Below are positions 54,821 through 63,829 of a DNA stretch of 64,000 bases, piece by piece. The notes below the pieces were generated by a model. The model worked only from the letters and a program-made list of their open reading frames with translations. It made no database searches and was not told the origin of the DNA. Source of the DNA: Humisphaera borealis (GTDB lineage Bacteria; Planctomycetota; Phycisphaerae; Tepidisphaerales; Tepidisphaeraceae); contig NZ_CP063458.1 of NCBI RefSeq assembly GCF_015169395.1, positions 6,696,001 to 6,760,000 on the forward strand. The letters run 5' to 3'. A program made the position numbers and the translations under genes. How positions within the stretch are numbered: position 1 is the stretch's first letter; each line of letters starts with the position of its first letter.

Positions 54821-56995
54821 TCAGCCCACATTCAACCCATTCAGATAATCTTCCAGCGCCTTACGCTCAGTTTCCGACTTCTTCTGCAGCCCCACGATCT
54901 CCTTCTGTAACCCTTCGATCTGTGTCTCCTGCTCGCCGAGCTTGTTGAGCAGGCGGGTGTAGTACTCCGTGTTCTGCGCGACGGTCTTCATGTTGTCGCG
55001 GATGCGGGTCTGTTCCTGGCTGATCTGCGTGATCAAGGCCTGCTTGTCGCGGATGGTGCGATCCGTCGCCGCCTGCGCCTGCTTCAGGCCGGCTGCCTGG
55101 GCAAGGGCGTCGCGGACGTCCTGCGGGATCGCTCCACTGCGGCTGTAGACGACGACATTGCCCGTATTCAGCGGCAGGATCGCGATCTCTTCTCCTCGGG
55201 TCAGCTCCTGTTTCACCGTCAGCTTGGTGCCCTTGCCGGCGGCGACTTTTCCTTTGAAGCGGTAGAGCGAATCGGTCGTCTCATCGGCCTTGGCCGGTTC
55301 GGTCAGCTTCCAGTCGCCGCCGAACTTCGCGTGCTCGATCACCAATGTCTTGTCCTTGTCTCCCTTGTTCTCGGCGATGTAGTCCTGGGTACTGACTTGC
55401 TTGTAGGTCAGGTGGAGCACGCCTTTGACGATCTTGCCGGTGACCAGCGACTGCGTCTGGTTGCCGTTCTGCGCCTGCACGAGAATCTGCTGGTCAACGC
55501 CGTAGCTCACGAGCCGTTCCTGGCTTGGCGGAAGGTCGTCGATGCGGGCATCGCCAACATAGGCACCTTCGTCGAGGACGGTGATCGGCCCCTGGAGCAG
55601 GTGCTTGTCGGTGGTGTTTTTGACGCGAGCGCCCAGCAGCGGGTTCTTCGGCAAGACCGCCATGTTGTAGATCGAGAGCTTCTCGACCTCGATCGGGTCG
55701 GTGACGACCGGGATCATCGCGCTGGTCTGGCGGGGGAGCGTGACATTGCCGACGGTGTACTGGAACAGCTCGCCCACTTTCGCGGCCGATGCAATGGATG
55801 AAACGCTCGACTGCGGATCTATTGCGGCCATGCGGTCGACGCCGTCGGCCGGGGCCGCACCGAATGAGGCATCGGCTTTTGCCGACTTCTTCGCCATCGG
55901 GGCGCCGGGTGCCCGGCGGAGCTGTTCGACGCCGTTGGCGTCGGCCCGTTCCATCTGCTGCTTGCTGAACTCCTGAAGCTCCCGCGCTTTGCCGATGCCG
56001 GCGTCGTAGGTCTGCGGACGCAGGCTCGCGTACAGCTCCGGCTGCACCACCGGCCGGGGGATGTACAGCGGCTGATACAGGTCCATGATGAAGCTGATCG
56101 GCCTGCCGCTGACGAGCGACAACTGGATATCGGTCCAGTCGTTGTCGGTTTGGTTTTCCACGATCGCCCAGCCCTGCAGCGCACCCGAGGGCTTGCCGGC
56201 GACCGGCTTCTGGTCGCCCTTTTCCGACAGGATCAGCCGGTAGCTGGTCTTCCAGACCGGCGTTTCGACGACATACCCGATCCGAATCCGCCGTTCGCCA
56301 TCACCCTGGAAGCTGATGTTCACCGGCTTGCTGTCCTGGTCGCGCGCCGAGGCGAGCGCCGCCAGGGCTCGCTTGAGCTCTTCCTTCAGCTTCGGGTCCT
56401 GAAGTTCCAGTGAGCGGACATCATCCAGCGAGACGCTGCGGATGCCGCCGTCGGTGATCAGGTTGACGAACCAAGTGTTTATGACGGTCGCGTCTTTGCC
56501 GCTGCCGACGGGCACGGGTTTCTGTTCAACCCCGAGCACGGTGCCGGTCACGGATTCGGCCCCGACGGTAATGGCGACCTTCGCCCCGCGCAGTTGTCCG
56601 AGTAATTGCGGGACGCCGGGGTTGGACGTGATGTCGATCTGGAAGCTGCGGAGGGTCTTGGAGATCGGGTCCTGCGAAGGATAGGTGATGACGCCGATCT
56701 TCCCCTTGTCCATGTCCTGCAGGACCAGGGACTTGAGGATGTCATTGATCTGCTGGGTTTTGAAGCGGAGCTCGGTCGTGCCGTTGCCATTGACCTGCCC
56801 GAAGTGCTCGAAGTAACCCACGCCGGAGGAGTAAAGGACGACCTGACGGACCGGAACCTGTGCCTGCTGGTCGGCGACGGCCTTGGCATCAGCAGGCTTG
56901 GCCTGGCCGAACAGCACGGGAGCAGGAAGCAGGCTGACGCCGGAAACAGCTGCCGAGAGCAGGGCGGCGGCGAGAGTCTTTGGCATCTTTCGCAT
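54821..56995 (-). CDS. DUF4139-like secreted protein with C-terminal coiled coil
   Basis: A 724-aa protein with start MRKMPKTLAAALLSAAVSGV at 56995 and AAGGAG upstream; the signal ends near LFGQA. It opens with QVVLYSSGVGYFEHFGQVNG, a phrase of the DUF4139/mucoidy-inhibitor-like family, and has a beta-rich body (IRIGYVVETPVWKTSYRLIL, GWAIVENQTDNDWTDIQLSL). The last 110 residues form a long coiled coil (QALITQISQEQTRIRDNMK, LGEQETQIEGLQKEIVGLQK). Predicted periplasmic or outer-membrane-associated, function unknown. Confidence 0.85.
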   Translation of the reverse strand: MRKMPKTLAAALLSAAVSGVSLLPAPVLFGQAKPADAKAVADQQAQVPVRQVVLYSSGVGYFEHFGQVNGNGTTELRFKTQQINDILKSLVLQDMDKGKIGVITYPSQDPISKTLRSFQIDITSNPGVPQLLGQLRGAKVAITVGAESVTGTVLGVEQKPVPVGSGKDATVINTWFVNLITDGGIRSVSLDDVRSLELQDPKLKEELKRALAALASARDQDSKPVNISFQGDGERRIRIGYVVETPVWKTSYRLILSEKGDQKPVAGKPSGALQGWAIVENQTDNDWTDIQLSLVSGRPISFIMDLYQPLYIPRPVVQPELYASLRPQTYDAGIGKARELQEFSKQQMERADANGVEQLRRAPGAPMAKKSAKADASFGAAPADGVDRMAAIDPQSSVSSIASAAKVGELFQYTVGNVTLPRQTSAMIPVVTDPIEVEKLSIYNMAVLPKNPLLGARVKNTTDKHLLQGPITVLDEGAYVGDARIDDLPPSQERLVSYGVDQQILVQAQNGNQTQSLVTGKIVKGVLHLTYKQVSTQDYIAENKGDKDKTLVIEHAKFGGDWKLTEPAKADETTDSLYRFKGKVAAGKGTKLTVKQELTRGEEIAILPLNTGNVVVYSRSGAIPQDVRDALAQAAGLKQAQAATDRTIRDKQALITQISQEQTRIRDNMKTVAQNTEYYTRLLNKLGEQETQIEGLQKEIVGLQKKSETERKALEDYLNGLNVG

Positions 56996-57136
56996 GGTCG
57001 GTTCTCCTTCGCGGGGCAAGGCAGATCAGAGCAAAGATCGGGACGGAGGGAAACCCTCCGCAATCATTCGACGCCGGAAAGGAGAGAAAGTTTCAGGTGA
57101 CGAAAAATAGCGCCGTAGGTGCGGGAGGGAAACAGA

Positions 57137-57317
57137 CGTGGAGGACAGACATTCTTGTCTGTCACTCGGGACCTAAAGCAGGATTCGAATCTCAAGGCCG
57201 TCTCTTCCGACCTCCATTTGACGCGACGTCGTGCATGCAGGAAGTGAGCAGAGGAGCCCTGGCGTTCGAGAACGGGTTCCGGTCCCGAGTGACAGACAAG
57301 AACGTCTGCCCTCCACG
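57137..57317. repeat. 37-bp inverted repeat with ~107-bp centre
   Basis: Arms 57137-57173 and 57281-57317 (core GACAGACATTCTTGTCTGTC in the left arm) differ at only a few positions. The right arm touches the 3' end of lgt (stop at 57321). No gene is seen between 56996 and 57320. Confidence 0.85.
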
Positions 57318-57320
57318 CGT

Positions 57321-58367
57321 TCAGGCTATCGCGACACGTCCCGCCGGCAGCTCCTTCGGCTCGGTCATGTCGTCCGGCTTGCCCTTGAACGCGAACCAGA
57401 GGATCACGCCGACCAGCGTCAGCCAGACGGAAACGAACATGCTGAAGCTCAGGTCGAACGGCAGGAACGCCAGGGTTTTGTCCGGGCTGCCGGGGCCGAC
57501 GAACGCGGGCTCGGCCCGCATCATTTCCAGGATGAACCGCGAAGGTGCCTCGATGATCAGCATGAGTGCAAACACCCGGCCCGGCGCGTGTGGCAGCGCG
57601 TAGAACGCCACCAGGAAAAATGCGATCAGGAATGCCGTCACCGTGCTGGCAAGCTGGGCATTGAACACTCGGTTGGAATGTAGCGGGGCGACCGCTGTGA
57701 GCAGCTTGTCGCGCTCGGCGGGGGCTTGGGCATATTTGGCGGTGATGTCTGATTTCGTCAGTGGGGCAATCGGCTCGCCGCGCGGTCCTCGTCGAATCGC
57801 TTCTTCGGGGGGGAGCTGCGACGGTTCCAGCGACCGCTGATCGAAGTGCCGAATGTAGGGGTTCGTCGCGTAGGGGAACTCGATCGCGATCGGGGCGGGG
57901 AGCGTCGAACACTCGGCCCCTTCGCAGCAGCCGTTCATAAAGCACCCGACCCGGCCGAACCCCAGGCCCACCATCAGGCAGGGGGCGACGATGTCCATGC
58001 CGCGACGAATCGGCACTTTCTTGATCAGGCCGTATCCGATGCAGCAGACCGTCGCGAAGATGAACCCGCCATAAAACGTCAGCCCGCCGGAGCGAATGTT
58101 GATCGCGGCGAACAGATTCTCGCCAAAGGAGCGGGCAGGGTCGGTATAGGTGCTCCAGTTTTCCAGGACATGGCTCAGCCGGGCACCGGCGATGCCGCTG
58201 ACCAGCGCGATGATGCCGCAGTTGACGAAGATCTCCGGATCAATCCGGCTGCGGATCGAAAGGAATCGCGCGAGCGTAAGCGCCCCCAGAAATCCCACCA
58301 CGAGCATCAGCCCGTATCCGTAGATCGGGATGTCGAAGAACGGCAGGCGGAATAGTTCTTGTTGCAT
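57321..58367 (-). CDS. lgt: Prolipoprotein diacylglyceryl transferase
   Basis: A 348-aa polytopic membrane enzyme that adds diacylglycerol to the lipobox Cys of prelipoproteins, the first step of lipoprotein maturation. Start ATG 58367 (MQQELFRLPFFDIPIYGYG); a TTG at 58388 is possible. The Lgt signature GRVGCFMNGCCEG is intact, with RSGGLTFYGGF and a C-terminal FDLSFSMFVSVW TM region. Between the signature and the next TM is a hydrophilic insert of about 80 residues, making it longer than E. coli Lgt (291 aa). It is needed for the several lipoproteins predicted in this window. Confidence 0.95.
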   Translation of the reverse strand: MQQELFRLPFFDIPIYGYGLMLVVGFLGALTLARFLSIRSRIDPEIFVNCGIIALVSGIAGARLSHVLENWSTYTDPARSFGENLFAAINIRSGGLTFYGGFIFATVCCIGYGLIKKVPIRRGMDIVAPCLMVGLGFGRVGCFMNGCCEGAECSTLPAPIAIEFPYATNPYIRHFDQRSLEPSQLPPEEAIRRGPRGEPIAPLTKSDITAKYAQAPAERDKLLTAVAPLHSNRVFNAQLASTVTAFLIAFFLVAFYALPHAPGRVFALMLIIEAPSRFILEMMRAEPAFVGPGSPDKTLAFLPFDLSFSMFVSVWLTLVGVILWFAFKGKPDDMTEPKELPAGRVAIA

Positions 58368-58427
58368 GGGATGGATGGGGATAGACAAGCGTGTCCGTCC
58401 CCCAAAGATACCTCTTCCGCGACGCGC

Positions 58428-58805
58428 CTATTCCAGCACCGACGGATGATCCACCGTCTCGGCCGCCTTGTTCTTCCTGTCGCAGATCACCACCCGCGAA
58501 TGGTGCTTCTGTACTTCGTCAGGCGTCGCGAGGACGAAGCTCATGACGATCACGCGATGTCCCACCTGCGTCAGCCGGGCGGCGGCACCGTTCACGCCGA
58601 TGATTCCGCTGCCGGCTTCGCCGACGATGACGTAGGTCTCGAAGCGGTTGCCGTTGTCGCAGTCGGCGACCACGACCGCTTCGTTGGGCAGCAGGCCGGC
58701 GGCGCGCATCAGATCCGAATCGATCGTAATGCTGCCATGGTAGTTCACGTCTGTGAAGGTCACATTGGCGTGATGGAGCTTGGATTTTAAGAGCTTAAGA
58801 AACAT
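58428..58805 (-). CDS. panD: Aspartate 1-decarboxylase precursor
   Basis: A 125-aa pyruvoyl enzyme that makes beta-alanine for pantothenate. Self-cleavage site G24-S25 in NYHGSITID is conserved, as are the substrate Arg/Tyr region GNRFETYVI and GVNGAAARL. Length matches the family (about 126 aa). It lies 112 bp downstream of panC on the same strand, so the two last steps of pantothenate synthesis are encoded together. Start ATG 58805. Confidence 0.97.
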   Translation of the reverse strand: MFLKLLKSKLHHANVTFTDVNYHGSITIDSDLMRAAGLLPNEAVVVADCDNGNRFETYVIVGEAGSGIIGVNGAAARLTQVGHRVIVMSFVLATPDEVQKHHSRVVICDRKNKAAETVDHPSVLE

Positions 58806-58917
58806 CGAACCGGGGATTGTAGGGGAGGAAACGGATTAATGCATAATGCCTATTCAGCAAGGAGAACTGCGCCATCTTGCGACGGGTTGCTTACAGATCA
58901 GGCGTTAGGCATCAGTT

Positions 58918-59751
58918 TCAGGGCTCCAACACCACGTTATCGATCAGCCGGGTCTTCCCCACCCGCGTCGCGACGGCGATCACCGTCGGGCCGGTGATGG
59001 TGTCGGTGTGTTTCAATGTCTTGGCATCCACCGCTGCGACGTAGTCGATCAGCAGGTGCTTCTCGAGCATCGTCTTCTGTACCGTCGTCAGCAACCGGTT
59101 GGCTTGGCGGACGCCGTTGGCAAACTCCTGCTGGGCGGCGAACAGCGCCCGGCTGATCGCCAGGCTCTTCTCCCGCTCTTCGGGCGACAGGTAGGCATTG
59201 CGGCTGCTCATCGCCAGGCCGTCCAGGTCGCGCACGGTCGGCCCGGCCAGGATCTCGATATTGAAATCCAGCGCCTCGGCCATTGCCTCAATGATTCGAA
59301 GTTGCTGGTAGTCTTTCTGCCCGAAGATTGCCACGTCCGGCCGAACGATGTTGAACAGTTTGGCCACCACCTGGCAGACGCCCTTGAAGTGCCCCGGGCG
59401 GTGCTTGCCTTCCAGCACGGTCGACAGCGACGGCAGATCGACCACGCAGTCCACCACGCCCGACGGGTACATCTGCTCGACCGGCGGGTTGAAAACGAAA
59501 TCGACGCCGTTGGACTGGCACTTGGCCAGGTCGTCCTCGATCGGGCGGGGGTATCGGTTGAAGTCTTCGTTGTGGCCGAACTGGGTGGGGTTCACAAAGA
59601 TGCTGACGGCGACGTGCGGCGCACGACGGCGGGCGAAATCGACGAGCGACAAATGCCCGGCGTGGAGCGCGCCCATCGTCGGCACCAGGGCAAGACGGCC
59701 GAGCTTCGCCCGCTCGGCGCGGACCTCGGCGATGGTGGTAAGGACTTTCAT
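58918..59751 (-). CDS. panC: Pantothenate synthetase
   Basis: A 277-aa ATP-dependent ligase that joins pantoate and beta-alanine. MGALHAGH (26-33) is the HIGH-type nucleotide-binding motif. FVNPTQFGHNEDFNRYPR binds pantoate, GQKDYQQL is the KMSKS-like loop, and MSSRNAYLS is also conserved. Start ATG 59751; expected length. It is followed by panD and preceded by a small antitoxin-like gene and the FolK fusion, so this is a vitamin cluster. Confidence 0.98.
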   Translation of the reverse strand: MKVLTTIAEVRAERAKLGRLALVPTMGALHAGHLSLVDFARRRAPHVAVSIFVNPTQFGHNEDFNRYPRPIEDDLAKCQSNGVDFVFNPPVEQMYPSGVVDCVVDLPSLSTVLEGKHRPGHFKGVCQVVAKLFNIVRPDVAIFGQKDYQQLRIIEAMAEALDFNIEILAGPTVRDLDGLAMSSRNAYLSPEEREKSLAISRALFAAQQEFANGVRQANRLLTTVQKTMLEKHLLIDYVAAVDAKTLKHTDTITGPTVIAVATRVGKTRLIDNVVLEP

Positions 59752-59820
59752 TCGCCCGCCATTTGCGGGGATAGGGGCGGGGGCGTCAAGCGGGGAGGGC
59801 TTGGCTGTGACCTGTCAGGA

Positions 59821-60060
59821 CTATTCGCGGCGCGGTTCGTAGTCTCGCTCACGACCCTCTCGTACGGCTTGAACGACTTCTTCCCGAGTGGGTCGAACAT
59901 CGACGAACCCCAGATCGAGAGGCGATCGGGTGCGGTCGACGGATCGCAACACGAACTCGCGGCCGTCACTGCGGCGGATATACACAACGCCTTCGCTCGT
60001 CGCCGTCTGAAGAACGGAGTCGAGCCTGCACCGGAGATCGTCATCACTGAAAGTGGTCAT
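59821..60060 (-). CDS. Small antitoxin-like (Phd/YefM-resembling) protein
   Basis: A 79-aa protein with start MTTFSDDDLRCRLDSVLQTA at 60060 and GAGG upstream. The EGVVYIRRSDGREFVLRSVD stretch resembles the DNA-binding N-terminal half of Phd/YefM antitoxins or DUF2191-like proteins. No toxin gene adjoins it: both neighbours are vitamin genes. It could be an orphan antitoxin or a small regulator. Confidence 0.55.
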   Translation of the reverse strand: MTTFSDDDLRCRLDSVLQTATSEGVVYIRRSDGREFVLRSVDRTRSPLDLGFVDVRPTREEVVQAVREGRERDYEPRRE

Positions 60061-60108
60061 GGCGTTACCTCAATGACGGATAGATTTGTCCGGCGGGCAG
60101 TGCCCGCC

Positions 60109-61122
60109 CTACAGGAACAGCTCATACGCCGCATCACACCGATCCACCGTATGCTCCGGCGTGTACTTCCTGAAGCCGTACTTCTCATACATCGCCACCG
60201 CTTCCTTCAGCACGCTCGCCGTCTCCAGCGTCATGCGGGTGAATCCCATTCGCCGGGCTTCGAAAATCGCGTGATCGAGCATCCGCCGGCCCCAGCCGTG
60301 TCCTCGGGCCGAGCGGTGCAGGTACATCTTGCGCAGCTCGCAAGACCCGCCGCCGGTGGGCATCAGGCCGACGCTGCCGAGGACGTGCCCCTCGGCGTTC
60401 ACCAGCACGTCGAACCGGCCGCCCTTCATCGCATAGCTGCCTTCGAGATCGAAGAGGTCCAGATCGGTGCTGCAGGGGTCGGGCTTCAGGCCGTACTCGC
60501 GAAGCACGCCGAACACCAGGTCGCGAACGGCCGGGCCGTCGGCATTGGTGGCGGGGCGGAGAAAGAGTTGTGGTTTGGCGTCGTCACCTGCCGGCGGCGG
60601 CAACACCGGCGAACCGCCCGCGCCACGCGTCATGCGCTCGGCCAGTTCGGCGATCGTTGACTTCAGTACCGGATGCACCGCGCCCGGCGCGATCTCCGCC
60701 AACGGCTTCAGCACGAAATCGCGATGGTGCATCAGCGGGTGCGGCACCTTCAGGGCCGACGTATCGATGATGCGATCGCCGTAGAGAATCAGGTCGAGAT
60801 CGATCACCCGCGGTCCCCATTTCTCGCGGCGTTCGCGGCCCATGTCGCGTTCGACCTGCAACAACGCCTCCAGCAACGCCTGCGGGTCCAGCGTCGTTCG
60901 CACCTCGGCGACGGCGTTGACGAACGGCGGCGAATCCGCCGGCCCGCCGACCGCCGGGTTCTCCAGCAACGACGACACTTTCGTCACCTCGATGCCCGGC
61001 ACCGCCGATAGGCGTGAGATCGCGTCGCGCAAGCTGGCGGCACGATCGCCGAGATTAGCGCCGAGCGCGACGTACGCGAGAAGCGGTATCGGGGTATCGG
61101 GGTAGAGGGGTGTTTTGGTCAC
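60109..61122 (-). CDS. folK: FolK-GNAT fusion: HPPK fused to an N-acetyltransferase
   Basis: A 337-aa protein with GTG start at 61122 (VTKTPLYPDTPIPLLAYVAL). Residues 15-180 are 6-hydroxymethyl-7,8-dihydropterin pyrophosphokinase for folate synthesis: ALGANLGDR, FVNAVAEVRT, RRREKWGPRVIDLDLILYG-type catalytic loop (here RREKWGPRVIDLDLILYG) and HPLMHHRDFVLKPL. After a Pro/Gly linker, residues 205-337 are a GNAT domain: LFLRPATNADGPAVRDLVF, ELRKMYLHRSARGHGWGRRM and YEKYGFRKYTPEHTVDRCDA. The GNAT substrate is unknown. HPPK is normally about 160 aa without such a partner. Confidence 0.9.
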   Translation of the reverse strand: MTKTPLYPDTPIPLLAYVALGANLGDRAASLRDAISRLSAVPGIEVTKVSSLLENPAVGGPADSPPFVNAVAEVRTTLDPQALLEALLQVERDMGRERREKWGPRVIDLDLILYGDRIIDTSALKVPHPLMHHRDFVLKPLAEIAPGAVHPVLKSTIAELAERMTRGAGGSPVLPPPAGDDAKPQLFLRPATNADGPAVRDLVFGVLREYGLKPDPCSTDLDLFDLEGSYAMKGGRFDVLVNAEGHVLGSVGLMPTGGGSCELRKMYLHRSARGHGWGRRMLDHAIFEARRMGFTRMTLETASVLKEAVAMYEKYGFRKYTPEHTVDRCDAAYELFL

Positions 61123-61241
61123 GTTCTGCCGTTCTATGTGTGCACCGTGATTTGGCAAAGTCGCTTTGCGATCGACAGGCCGCGACCGAGACTCCGATCC
61201 ACCCCGTCGCCCCGGCACCCCATGACCCCGAAGCCCCTACT

Positions 61242-62258
61242 TCAGTCAGGCAGCGGCGCTCGCGGCTCTTTGACGTACGACGCCTCGCCACGAAGCCGTC
61301 GCGATACGTCGGCCGCGATACGCGGGTCCATCACCACGCCGGCATGGGCCGCGTCAAACGGCCCCTTCGGAAGCCAGATTGGAATCTGGCCCGGCGGGGC
61401 GGCGTTCTGCTCGCCGACGGTCAGGTCCGCCAGCCGAACGTACGGAATGATCGGGTAGTCGGGCGTATGCCCGGCATCGTTGAGTTGCTGGAGAAATGTC
61501 GATCCCCGCCGCATGTCGCGCTGCGTCGAGATGAACAGATACGTTGGCACGTCCGCCATCGCCGCGCCCTGGTGGGGCGAGGACAGCGTGAACAGTCGGG
61601 CGATTCTCAGCCGTTTGCCCGTGGGCTTGAGTAGTTCGGCCGGGTCGGTCGATGGCGCCGACGAGGGGGCGCCTTCCGGTGCAGACGATGCCGTGGTGGA
61701 GACAGTACTGGTGGGGACGGTCGTGGGAGGGAGCGTCGTAGCAGGGACGGCCGTTGCTGCCAACGTCGCCGGGCGTTCGCCGACGGCCGGCAGGGCGGCG
61801 TACCGCGCCGCCAAGCCGCCCATGGAAAGGCCGATGACGTCCACCTCCTGCGTCGCCGCGGGGTCGTCGGACGGAAACGCCTCCTCCACCGCCGCCACGA
61901 TCTTCTGCCGGCAGGCGTCGAAGTTGGTGGTGGTCAGCAGGCTGACGGTGACGACCTGCTTCTCGTCCGGCGTCAGCTTTCGAACCCAGTTGGCCACCAC
62001 CGCCGATCCCAGGCCGGGATCAAGATACCCGTCGATCACGACCACCGGCCGGCTGAGCGGTTTCCGCTCGGCCTGTATTGCCACCAATTCCTTGTCCGCC
62101 GCCGAAACCGACAGCGGGAAGGAAGAGTTTTCGGGACGGGTACCACAGCCGGCGGCGAAAAGAAGTGAGCCACAGATGAACACAGATGAACACAGATAAG
62201 AAAGAGGCAATCGGATGCCGCCTTTATCTGTGTTCATCTGTGTGCATCTGTGGCTCAT
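61242..62258 (-). CDS. Lipase-like alpha/beta hydrolase lipoprotein with repeat-derived signal peptide
   Basis: A 338-aa protein. The frame opens at ATG 62258 inside the arm of an inverted repeat; the N-terminal MSHRCTQMNTDKGG and the hydrophobic LSYLCSSVFICGSLL are translations of the two arms, and lead into a FAAGC lipobox. The body has VVVIDGYLDPGLGSAVVANW, nucleophile elbow GLSMGG, SSPHQGAAMAD and a C-terminal HAGVVMDPRIAADVSRRL carrying the likely catalytic His. A Thr/Pro/Ser-rich insert (residues about 175-210) lies before the SSPHQG part. Predicted envelope lipase or esterase. The native start cannot be told from the repeat. Confidence 0.75.
   Translation of the reverse strand: MSHRCTQMNTDKGGIRLPLSYLCSSVFICGSLLFAAGCGTRPENSSFPLSVSAADKELVAIQAERKPLSRPVVVIDGYLDPGLGSAVVANWVRKLTPDEKQVVTVSLLTTTNFDACRQKIVAAVEEAFPSDDPAATQEVDVIGLSMGGLAARYAALPAVGERPATLAATAVPATTLPPTTVPTSTVSTTASSAPEGAPSSAPSTDPAELLKPTGKRLRIARLFTLSSPHQGAAMADVPTYLFISTQRDMRRGSTFLQQLNDAGHTPDYPIIPYVRLADLTVGEQNAAPPGQIPIWLPKGPFDAAHAGVVMDPRIAADVSRRLRGEASYVKEPRAPLPD
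62167..62257. repeat. Inverted repeat GAGCCACAGATGAACACAGA...
   Basis: Arms 62167-62200 and 62223-62257 differ at about one position and each contain three ACAGATGAAC-like units. Overlaps the 5' end of the lipase-like gene. The dapL stop (62273) is 15 bp upstream. Confidence 0.88.
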
Positions 62259-62272
62259 AGGTTCCGCTAGCT

Positions 62273-63520
62273 CTAGAACTCAAACTTGTTCGCGCCCAGC
62301 CGGCTGTCGATCTCGCCGATCACGCGCTTCTCGTCGGCCTCGTCCTTCGCGATGAACGTCACGCTGAACCGCACATACGAGCCCGCGTCGTCCCAGGGGA
62401 CGGTGCTGATGAGGTTTTCAGTGATCATCCACTGCGAAAAGTTCTCGGCCTTTTCGAACGCCACACGCTGGCCGGTCTTGCCGGTCGCGGCCTTGGGGCA
62501 CTTCACGTACAGGAAGAAGCTTCCCTTCGGCTTCTTGGCGTTGAAGCCGTGCTTCTGCAGCACGCCGACGAGCGTGTCCATCCGACGGCTGTACTTGGCG
62601 GCGATCTTCTGCGTCTGCTCGGGGTGGTCGAGGCAATATGCGCATGCCTCCTGGATGCCCAGGTACTGCCCGGAGTCGGTGTTGTCTTTGACGTCGGCGT
62701 ACGCCTTGACGATCAGCGGGTTGCCGACGACGAACCCGAGTCGCCAGCCGGTCATATTGAAGCCCTTGCTCATCGAATGCAGTTCAACGCCCACGTCCAT
62801 CGCGCCCGGCGTCGCCAGGAAGCTGAGCGGCTTGCCTTCGAACACCAGGGCGGCGTACGCCGAGTCGTGGAAGACGACGATGTTGTGCTTCTTGGCGAAC
62901 TCGACCACTTCCGCAAAGAACGCCGGCGTGGCCGACGCGCCCGTGGGGTTGTTGGGGTAGTTGATGACCAGGGTCTTAGCGCGCTTCAGCACGTCGGCCG
63001 GGATGGACTTCAGGTCCGGCAGGAAGTTGTTCTGTTCCAGCAGCGGGATGTTGTGAACCTGCCCGCCGAGGTACTTCGAGTGGGTGCCGAAGACCGGATA
63101 GCCGGGCGTGGTCATGAGCGCCACGTCGCCGGGGTTGATGAACGCGTACGGCAGGATCGACAGTGCCGCCTTGGAGCCGATGGAGTGGCAGACCTGCGTC
63201 TCGGGGTTGATGCCGTCGACGTTGCAGACGTTCTTCATCCAGCGGGCGGCCGCCTGCTTGTAGATGTCGCCGCCGTTGTCGGCGTAGCCGCGGTTGCCGG
63301 GCTTCTTGCTGGCTTCGTAGAGCTTGTCGACCACATCGGGGAACGGCGGCTCATCGGGCTCGCCGACACCCATGTCGATGATCTGGCCGTTGGGGTTGGC
63401 GGCGAGCGCCGCCTTCTTGGCGCGCTTGATCTTCTCGAACTTGTAGATCTCGGTGCCCTTGCCGTAGCCGGTGCCGCCGATGCGGTCTGCGAAGAGTTGT
63501 TGGATGTAGGGGTCGCTCAT
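62273..63520 (-). CDS. dapL: LL-diaminopimelate aminotransferase
   Basis: A 415-aa PLP enzyme converting tetrahydrodipicolinate directly to LL-DAP for lysine and cell-wall synthesis. Start MSDPYIQQLFADRIGGTGYG at 63520 with AAGGAA upstream; the longer frame is family-B repeat. PLP features: NNPTGA (190-195), D219 in VFHDSAYA and the Schiff-base lysine K252 in SMSKGFNMTGWR. The DMGVGEPDEPPFPDV and GYADNGG segments are those of DapL rather than aspartate aminotransferases. Length agrees with the family. Presence of DapL fits a planctomycete. Confidence 0.95.
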   Translation of the reverse strand: MSDPYIQQLFADRIGGTGYGKGTEIYKFEKIKRAKKAALAANPNGQIIDMGVGEPDEPPFPDVVDKLYEASKKPGNRGYADNGGDIYKQAAARWMKNVCNVDGINPETQVCHSIGSKAALSILPYAFINPGDVALMTTPGYPVFGTHSKYLGGQVHNIPLLEQNNFLPDLKSIPADVLKRAKTLVINYPNNPTGASATPAFFAEVVEFAKKHNIVVFHDSAYAALVFEGKPLSFLATPGAMDVGVELHSMSKGFNMTGWRLGFVVGNPLIVKAYADVKDNTDSGQYLGIQEACAYCLDHPEQTQKIAAKYSRRMDTLVGVLQKHGFNAKKPKGSFFLYVKCPKAATGKTGQRVAFEKAENFSQWMITENLISTVPWDDAGSYVRFSVTFIAKDEADEKRVIGEIDSRLGANKFEF

Positions 63521-63640
63521 AATTCCTTGATGGTCCTGCTGGGGAAAGCGAGAGATTGTACGACCGGACGGCGCGGAGAAAAAGAGAGTCCGCGAGGAAG
63601 TGCAATGCGACAGAACGCGGCGCGATGGGACCCACCTACC

Positions 63641-63776
63641 CCTTTTTGCGCCATCCCCGAAGGGGTGGGTGTGGCGCGACTGGGGAACGTGCGCGGATTG
63701 GAAGGTCGGTCCCTGCGTGTCGAAGTACTTCTGCGATCGGCGCCGAGCCCACCCCTTCGGGGATGGCGCTAAAAGG
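63641..63776. repeat. Palindromic repeat family B, complete copy 2
   Basis: Arms CGCCATCCCCGAAGGGGTGG (from about 63649) and complement (63748-63776) enclose an unrelated centre compared with the copy at 17494-17649. It lies between the membrane-protein gene and dapL, and the rest of 63521-63829 shows no gene. Confidence 0.9.
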
Positions 63777-63829
63777 TTCAGAGGTCGCAATACCGCGGCG
63801 CGACGTTGACCCCGCAATCCCCGACCTGT

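Noticed and set aside
57064-57945. A 293-codon minus-strand frame overlapping lgt
   Set aside because: It reads lgt in the wrong frame and then the inverted repeat; Lgt's own frame carries the signature.
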